NCBI GenBank assembly: GCA_026182355.1
Contig: JAPFBL010000167.1
Span: 1,212,407-1,276,406 of the forward strand
Length of the DNA: 64,000 nucleotides
From: Hermatobates lingyangjiaoensis
Taxonomy: Eukaryota; Arthropoda; Insecta; Hemiptera; Hermatobatidae
Direction of reading: 5' to 3'
Position numbers and translations under genes: made by a program. The notes under the pieces were generated by a model. It was not told the origin of the DNA and did not search any database. It saw only the letters and a program-made list of their open reading frames with translations. Position 1 is the first letter of the stretch; each line of letters opens with the position of its first letter. Shown here piece by piece: positions 47,601 to 56,600 of the stretch.

Positions 47601-50600
47601 TCTGAATCTCAATATTTTGCTATAAATGTTTTATAAGTTATATCGCTTATAACTTTTACAAATTTAGACGCATACCTATATAAATCTTCCATATAGAGTT
47701 TGTCAATACTAATTAACTATAATCCTTTATGTTATTAATAGCGTACAGTAAAGAAGGTGATAAAAATAGCGGATTGTTATAAGAAAGATCTTTATATGAT
47801 ATAGTTATAGTTGCACTGAGGTTAGTAATATTAGAATTATTAGTAATGATGTCTGTCATACCTCGTAAAGTTTCTGTAGAGCTCGCCTGGTTTCGGGTCC
47901 GTCTGGTTCCCACCTTCAAGTCAAACCCATCTTCTTATAGTTCAGTCCCATCTCTTGAGCAACTGACTTGAACCGTCTGGTTCCCATCTTTAAGTCAGTT
48001 ACTCAAGAAATGGGACTGAACTACGAGTATAAGATGGGTCTGACTTCACAATAGGAACAAGACGGACCCGAAACCGGTCGAGCTCTACAGAAACTTTACG
48101 AGGTATGACGGACATCATTAGTAATAATTCTTTGTATGATGTTTTTTTTTCGTATAATACATAAACAAAACTTACATTTGGTGGGTATATTTCTAAAACC
48201 TAGAAAGAGATTGATAACACGCAAACACCATTAACTTTATCACATCAGATTAATGCACACTTCTCGTCAATTTTTTATTTGACGTCAATACTTATATGCG
48301 CTTTATACTTTATACGCTATGCAAGAGGCAAATACGTTGGTTCATTTCTGATTTGGCATTGGTGAGCCAGCCACATTGCCGAGGCTACGTACTCATGCCT
48401 TCTCTTCAGATATTTATCTTCCTGGTGTATATTATGTTTTTCGGTAGAATAAAATTTTTCATTTATTTCTTAATTACAGTTAATTTACTTTTTAATTTCC
48501 ATTGTTAGCTTCTTATCTGTCTCTTTGTTTTTACTTCGTCTTATATGAGTTTGATTGAATACTTGCAAAGACCCAGTTATTAACGGACAGTCCATTGAGA
48601 GATTTATGACATAAAGGGCAAAACAAGAAAGTAATTTTGAATACAGAGATATAAAACATTTAACATTAATGAAATCTAATTATGAAATAACTCCTAATTA
48701 AAGAAAAATATGCGTTAATTGAGCTGTTTTCTTTGAAAGTGGTGTAAGCCCATTTTTACAAAAAAATAAGTAAAGATAAAAATGAATACTTTTTTCTATA
48801 AACTTTTTATTTATGAACTTTTTTCGAAAAAATCGGTTAAAATTTTCATTGATTTGTTTTGAAAAAGTTTTACATAAATAGTTCATGTTAAATTGTATTT
48901 ATTTTTATCGTTACCTAATTTTTTGTCAAAATGACTTACATCACTTTCAAAGAAAACGGCTCAATTCTGTAAAGAAAATAAAAAACACCAACTAAGAGAA
49001 GGTATAAATAGAGTATACTCAATATAAAAAATTATTTGGTTTGCTCTTCATGGTGGACTAAGTCGGAAACCAGCCAAGCTATCAAGATAAAAACGTTTCA
49101 AAATCTGCAAATTTCCTAATAGTATTCCATGAAATATATTAAATAAAATAATAACTATGAACTGCCTAAACAGTTTAGTTATAATATAGTTAAGTTGTGG
49201 CTATTCATTTTTTTAATCATATGAAATATAATATGGTATTGGTTTTTTCTAGGAATTTATTAATAGTAAAATAGCTGCCAAGGCAGGAAGACAGCTACAA
49301 GACCCGCTTATCATAATGACTGGTAATCTGCCGTTTTGGTTGCAACAGGTCGCTTCAGCTTGGTAATTTCAATCTTCTACTTTACTTTCATAAACCATTT
49401 TCATGTACAACTAAAGTACTACCCTTTTATCAAACCTACTGATTAATTTTATCAATCTAAACAAATGAAGTCTTGTTTTTTTTTATAAGAATTTCTCACA
49501 GTTAACAATCAAATGAAATAGTAATTGAATGCCTTATTATATATAAAAAGATTTTACATAAACACGTGAAATAACAATCAATGATCAAACAACAATAAGA
49601 AAATGGGAAAACAAGACTAAAATCTTTCAACCGTAACAAGCGGTCTTCGTCAGAGTCAAAAACCCAACTGAGGTTTTTATAATGAGACTATTATAATAGT
49701 CTTTCCAACAGTGTGCTGACAATGGAATATTTATCTTAGACTTATGAGCTATGACTTTGAGGAAAGAAACAAAAAACGGACTCCTGCTTTATGCATATTT
49801 ATGTATCTCCGAAACCCTGTTTGCAATAAATAATTGAATATTACATACTGTTTAGTGTGTTCCAGTATGTATTAACCAGTTTAGAACTACAAGAATAATA
49901 TGCTGGTACAGAGTTAACACCAGGGTGAAAAACTCTTTGTAATGTATTACATTACATTTCAAAGTAACGTAATACAATAACGTTACTTAGTAACAAAGTA
50001 ACGTTTAAGGATTATATAAATGTTATATAATTCTTACTATATAACGTTTTTAGTAAGTTATATACTAAAAATCAGTACTTAATTACTTAAAAATCAGTAA
50101 ATGTTTTTAAAAAAAATTATTACAATTTTTTTTTGTAATCAGCTACAAAAAAATGTAACTCATAAATGTGATTTATGAGTTACATTTAACTTTTGACTCA
50201 TAAATCTTTAAATGTATTGTGTTTCTCAGTACATGTCAGTAATATTGAATCTTTATTTTAAAAGCTTAATGAGAAGGCTTTTTTAAGTTTGAAGATATTT
50301 ATCTTCTTAATTAAGTTATGAAGATAATATAGATCAAATTATATTTCTTTACTTATAAGTTAATTTATTAGTAATATTAATTTTTAAATTTGTTTAAAAA
50401 TGTAAACATTTTTTTTATTTTTACTTATATTAATATATGTTGTGTTATTTCACTGTATTAATAATTTTACTTTCTATTAAACTCGTATATGTTTACATGA
50501 GATTTATCTAAATATCAAAACTGGCTGAAAAATGTCATTCTGATATAAGTTCTTAAGCCTAGTTCTCCTTCTGTTCATGATGATAATTCATGTTGACAGA

Positions 50601-53600
50601 TACCCAGTATTGAAGTGTGTTTTGTTAGTGCTTTTCTCTGATTAATAATATCATTTCTACAGTATGAGGGTTTTTCTTGGTTTTGGTCTAAGTAGAAAAC
50701 TCCTACTTAAGTCATAGGATTTTGACTTATAATTGAGCCGTTTATTTTGAAAGTGGCCTAATTCCATTTTCCAAAAAAATTTAGCTAGCTATTTAAATAA
50801 TTACATTTTTACGTTATCTTTACCTTTTGCAGCAAATTGTACAAAATTTATTTAAAATTACTAAGTTTTTTTATAACAAAAATTAGTTGATAAATAAAAT
50901 GACAATATTTTTAAATTTTGTAAAATGCAAACCCTTAAATATCTCGATTTTAACATAAATGGAATTAGGCCATTTTCAAAGTAAGCGGCTCAATTATTTA
51001 TATCACCGTGTGGGTTCCACATGAGAGTGATAAGTAATAGAGTATGTATTCCCATTTATATCCCTACTGATGATGTAAGTATACTACGAAACGTTGGCAA
51101 AAAGGATTCTCATACCCTGACCGTCATACTCTACGACAGTGTTCACAAACATTTTTTTTATTTAAATTACACATATAAAATTTTGAAAATGACGCGGCAT
51201 TTACAGTGAATTATGAAGTGCAGTATATTGTAAATTGTATGAATTTAAAAAAAAAAATGTAATATACGTAGGTTTATGTTCCGTCCCACTGTTGCGTGGC
51301 ACACCTAATTCGGAGTAGCGAAACCTAACGATTGATTCGCAGCACGGTGTTAGAATCACTGCTCTACGTAAATATTATACTTTAAAAAAAAAGCATCATA
51401 AATAGTGTATAGTTTGATTGCTATTGTTTTTATTTCAGTCCGTTTTTACTTCCATTTGAAACGAGGCAATTGCTGCTGTATGCAACGGCTTTTGATAGAG
51501 ACCGTGCTGTCCAACGGTTACTCGATTCAATTCCTGAACTAGCCTCATCAGGTGATTCCCAGGAAAGGGTAACTCCCAAGTTGGAAAAGAAGAAACGAAC
51601 TGTTGCCAGGGATGATATATTGAAGCAAGCCGAGGCGCTTATTCAGGAAATGGCACAAAGTAAAGCCTTGCTAGAAGTTCAATATGAAAATGAGGTAAAT
51701 ATTAACCAGCTTAGTAAAAATAAAATAATATTTAACATTTTCTACAACCAAAATCTAATGCAAGATAATGTAGCTATTTTTTATTTCTATTAATATTTGT
51801 TGTACTATTTCATTGTTAATATTGATATAAGGTGAATATGTTAGAACCAATTATAACATACAAATGCACATGTGTATTCTACTCTATCTGGTTACTACTT
51901 AAATGGGTGCCACGTTAGCTCAGTGGCAACGTGCTATCCTCTGAACTTGTAGGTCCGGGGTTCTGGACCTCGATTTATTTGCGGGGGGGGGACTGAGTCT
52001 GACCGTATCGTCCCTCGGAGAGTACGTTAAGCCGTCGGTCCTGAGCTTGTACGATGTTAGGTATCCGTTAAAAATCTCTACACTAAATGCACTTGAGATA
52101 GGCAAAATTTAGGACTCCCAATATAGAATCAATCTTCATTGTATGATATCACAAATGGCCTGTGTATGTTCTGCCACTATAACCTTAACTAACCTAACTA
52201 CATAATTAGTTAATTGTCCGACTACACCATTAATTAATCTGGTTGAAAAAATCTCTGATGTATAATTAAAAGCAGCAGCTTCCTTATAAATTATCCTTTA
52301 ACTCTAACCAGCCCTTTCACTTTTTTTCACAAAACATCACATAATTCCATGTTTTTATTGGTAAATCGGCTTCGAATTCACAGTAGTATGAGTTTGACAT
52401 TAGCATTCCTTTAAGAATTACTCATTGTAGGGTAAAAAAAGTTAATGAAATAGTCTGCACCAATGTTTCCTCTATGCTGCGCGCATGCGCAATCGCCTAC
52501 GGTCAGTGCATTCTCGGCATACAAAAAAAATCTATCCGGCGCATACAAAAATCAACATAACGTCATTCTGCAAAATATGAATGTTTTAATGTGAGCAAAA
52601 TGTTATGTCTGAAATGTTTATATGTCTCATATCTTCCAGAACAAGACCCTCAGCCAGGCCAAACCAGGACTCTCACATATAACATCTACACATTCAATTT
52701 TTCCGATTTTTGTTTTTTTTTTTTTTGTGGTGATGTTGCTCACAATGGTCCCCAGTTTGCTCAGGGATTGTGTGTATGCCCAGATATGTGAAAAATTAGA
52801 GGGAACATTGGTCTTCACATATATAAGTTTAATAATACAAACAACACTTTTCAAACACCTAGTATTCTTCTTCAGGTATAAAATCCAGGATGTAATATCC
52901 TTATTTTTATGCCTGGAGGAGAACACTTCGTGTTCGAAACGCGAATGTAATATCCTTAGTTTTATACCTGAAGAAGAATACATCGTCTTCGAAACGCGTT
53001 GATTATATTATTCAGCTTCTGTATGTGAAGACTATTTCATAAACTTTTTTATCCTACTATAAGTCCTAAAGGTAGAAATACGTTTTCGTTACTTACAGTG
53101 CTTAAAGATGATTTGTGCCAAGTTATATTTAAGTTTAATATAACCAACATTTGTGGGTTCAGTTATTCTGTTACTAATTAAATACTAAATTAAGTTTAGC
53201 TGATATTCATTGATTGTTAGGCGGTTCGAAGTTCGCCGAGTTAGCTTGTATTATAGTGACATTTTTTTAAGAATAATTTTGAGCTTAAAAATACTTTACA
53301 AGCTAGAAAGAAGATAATCGCCACTAGTGAGACATCATGATTTTATATTGGACTGACAGCAGTGCAGTACCTAAAACCACCGACACTTCAAAAATAATTG
53401 TCATTTAATTTCCTATTTTTGAAATTAGTTGGCATAATTGTGAACAATAAAGAAACTATTTTTAACTGACTATTGCATTTTATATAATGATTTTATTAAG
53501 TTGATTTTGTTGACAGGTGGGTACAGGGCTGGGCCCTACCCTCGAGTTTTACTCGCTGGTCTCTCGTGAACTTCAGAAAAAGGAACTTAATCTTTGGCAT

Positions 53601-56600
53601 GCCACTGAAACTCCTCAAGATTCGGAATTTGTCTTTTCTTCTGTCGGACTTTTCCCAGCACCCATTCCAAGAACAACCAAAGTTGCTCAGCTTATTAAAC
53701 TCAGGAATAAATTTAGATTTTTGGGCAAATTTATGGCTAAAGCTGTAATGGATTCCAGAATGGTGAGTTTCAATGGTTACTAACTAACAATTATATTTTG
53801 TATACTTCTACCAGTATAACCAGTCAGCTAGAGAGATTTAGCCTCTTGAGGGATTTTCCATTTTTAACTCAATCCAAATCAACCGTGGTGTTATTCATGT
53901 ATGTCCATTAACAAATAGTTTGTGTTTTTCTGGATACAGCAAATAAAATAGTGTTCCTACAACTCATTCAAACTGTATACAGTTAATGTTGTCAACAATG
54001 CTGTTTGCTTTTAATTTAACTGTTCTATAATAGGATTCAACTCATTCAAACTGTATACAGTTAATGTTGTCAACAATGCTGTTTGCTTTTAATTTAACTG
54101 TTATATAATAGGATTCAACTCATTCAAACTGTATACAGTTAATGTTGTCAACAATGCTGTTTGCTTTTAATTTAACTGTTATATAATAGGATTCAACTCA
54201 TTCAAACTGTATACAGTTAATGTTGTCAACAATGCTGTTTGCTTTTAATTTAACTGTTATATAATAGGATTCAACTCATTCAAACTGTATACAGTTAATG
54301 TTGTCAACAATGCTGTTTGCTTTTAATTTAACTGTTATATATAGGATTCAACTCATTCAAACTGTATACAGTTAATGTTGTCAACAATGCTGTTTGCTTT
54401 TAATTTAACTGTTATATAATAGGATTCAACTCATTCAAACTGTATACAGTTAATGTTGTCAACAATGCTGTTTGCTTTTAATTTAACTGTTATATAATAG
54501 GATTCAACTCATTCAAACTGTATACAGTTAATGTTCAACAATGCTGTTTGCTTTTAATTTAACTGTTATATAATAGGATTCAACTCATTCAAACTGTATA
54601 CAGTTAATGTTGTCAACAATGCTGTTTGCTTTTAATTTAACTGTTATATAATAGGATTATTTGTAATACAAGCAGATAGTGCCAGGTGATAGAAAAAATG
54701 GTTTTTCATATATTAGAATATAGGTGCTCCTCGTTTAACGACGGTAATTCTGCCAATGACGGCATCGTTCACCGAAATCGTCGTTAAACGAATGTGTATA
54801 CGTATATCCGTAAAGAAGCTCATTTTTAGCATACCTTAGACTCTTTTTTTCTCTTTCAAAAATCAAACAAGACAATATCAGCCTTGTTTATTGTTTTACT
54901 CATTAATTTCAAGATAAACACCTAGGCTACTAAGTGTCGTTAAACAAATAAAACCTGTACTTTTATCACTTTCTGTAAGTAATCTCTTAATATTGGGAGG
55001 TTCTGAAAAATCATGCTAAGTGAATATTAAAACTAATGTGAGCATTTATAAAGAAAAAATATTTTTAAAAAAATATATTCCAAACATGGTATTTGTTAAT
55101 TTAAAAAACTAGGTTTAAAAATGTTTTTAATGCAATGAAAAATCGTTAACAGTAAAACTGGTGGTTGTTAATATTTTTGGTTCTTCTTTTTCAAATTGAA
55201 CATTTCAGGGGAGTTTTTTTTGTTTAGTCTCTTTTTTTCGCTGTCGGAAGATCTACTTGTTACTATCTGTTGTTGAGATGGTAAATGTAGACTTTAAAAG
55301 ATAGTACCTATATTAGAAATAGGTAAAACCGTCATACCTCGTAAAATGATCATGGAGTCGTTGGAGCGCTTTCGGACGTTGTCTATCTTCGATCGCAATT
55401 AACCTAAGGAGCTGTTATCGATTAGCTTAGTTGCGATTGAAGATGGACAACGTCCGAAAGCCGTCCAACGACTCCAAGATCATATTTCGAGGTATAACGG
55501 TTTTACCTATTTCTAATATAAATCATACTAACCTCAGTGGTATTAACAATATGCATGTATTTAAAAGATAGTGCTTGTCAAATTATAGCTGTAGTTTTGT
55601 AAGAGTTCTACATTCAAAATATGTGCATTGGTCAATATCCACTCTAAATAGAATATTTTTTTAACAAGACAAAATTGTATTGAGATTTACATTAATAACT
55701 GGAATTTACAATACCGGGTCGTTCAACCGGTTTCGGAAATTTTTATCGAGGTTCTTAATTCGTAAATGAGGTTTTCATTAAATTTTCAGTAAAAATATGG
55801 GGAAAATTAATGAACTGTTCAGTTAAAGAACTCATATAGAGGCAAATTTAAACAAAACAAATTTTTGGCCTATGTGAATCTCAAAATGTATGTTCATGTA
55901 TTCTGCATTCTCCAAATGAAACGAACTATATATAGAACTATAAATTCTATAAATATAGAATATATATATTGTATTAGGTAGGTTTTGTTTTTGAGGACTA
56001 GGTCATATAAATGAAAATAAACTCCTTCCTAGGCCAATGTTTCGATGTATTTGTACATCATCTTCTGGGCTAAAATTAGAGTAAGACTATAATACTTTTA
56101 ACAAAAGAATCTACAACTTACATAGGGAACTAAATTATTTACAAACAACACATAAATTTAGTTCCCTCTGTAAGTTGTAGATTGTTTTGTTAAAAGTATT
56201 ATAGTCTTACTCTAATTTTAGCCCTGAAGATGATGTACAAATACATCGAAACATTGGCCTAGGAGGGAATTTATTTTCTTTTATATGACCTAGTCCTCAA
56301 AAACAAAACCTACCTAATACAATAGAATAGAAGAGGTCAAGATCAATTTTTTGAGCATATATATATACAAAACTATGGTTTATCGGGACTCGGTCAGTTC
56401 TTCTGGTTCAAATTGAACTCTCATTGCCAACGTTTCGGTCTTTATTTAAAACCTTTTTCATAGGCAGAAGTATAAATTTTGAAACAGAAAAACTAAGTAT
56501 AACAACAACAGAACAACAACTACAGTTGTTAAAAAATCCACATACTATTTTTCTTTGTAAAATAATTTGTAATGTAATACTTAGTTTTTTTGTTTCAATA

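Larger units (their letters stand above)
45525..49252. other. Large TRIP12 intron filled with repeats
   Basis: Holds a SINE (45890-46165), a MITE end (about 46203), a SINE tail (46795-46900), foldbacks (46935-47100, 47830-48130) and a palindromic MITE (48717-48965). Remaining DNA is AT-rich without genes. Confidence 0.65.
49363..51438. other. TRIP12 intron with F1, MITE and ribozyme-like motif
   Basis: Holds F1 (49575-49672), a possible hAT end (CAGGGTGAAAAACTCTTTGT near 49921, followed by GTAACGTTACTT-type repeats), a palindromic MITE (50731-50995) and a motif at 51067. Confidence 0.6.

Noticed and set aside
53960..54658. CRISPR-like interpretation of the nine regular repeats
   Set aside because: The whole 78-bp unit is repeated without unique spacers, so it is a minisatellite.
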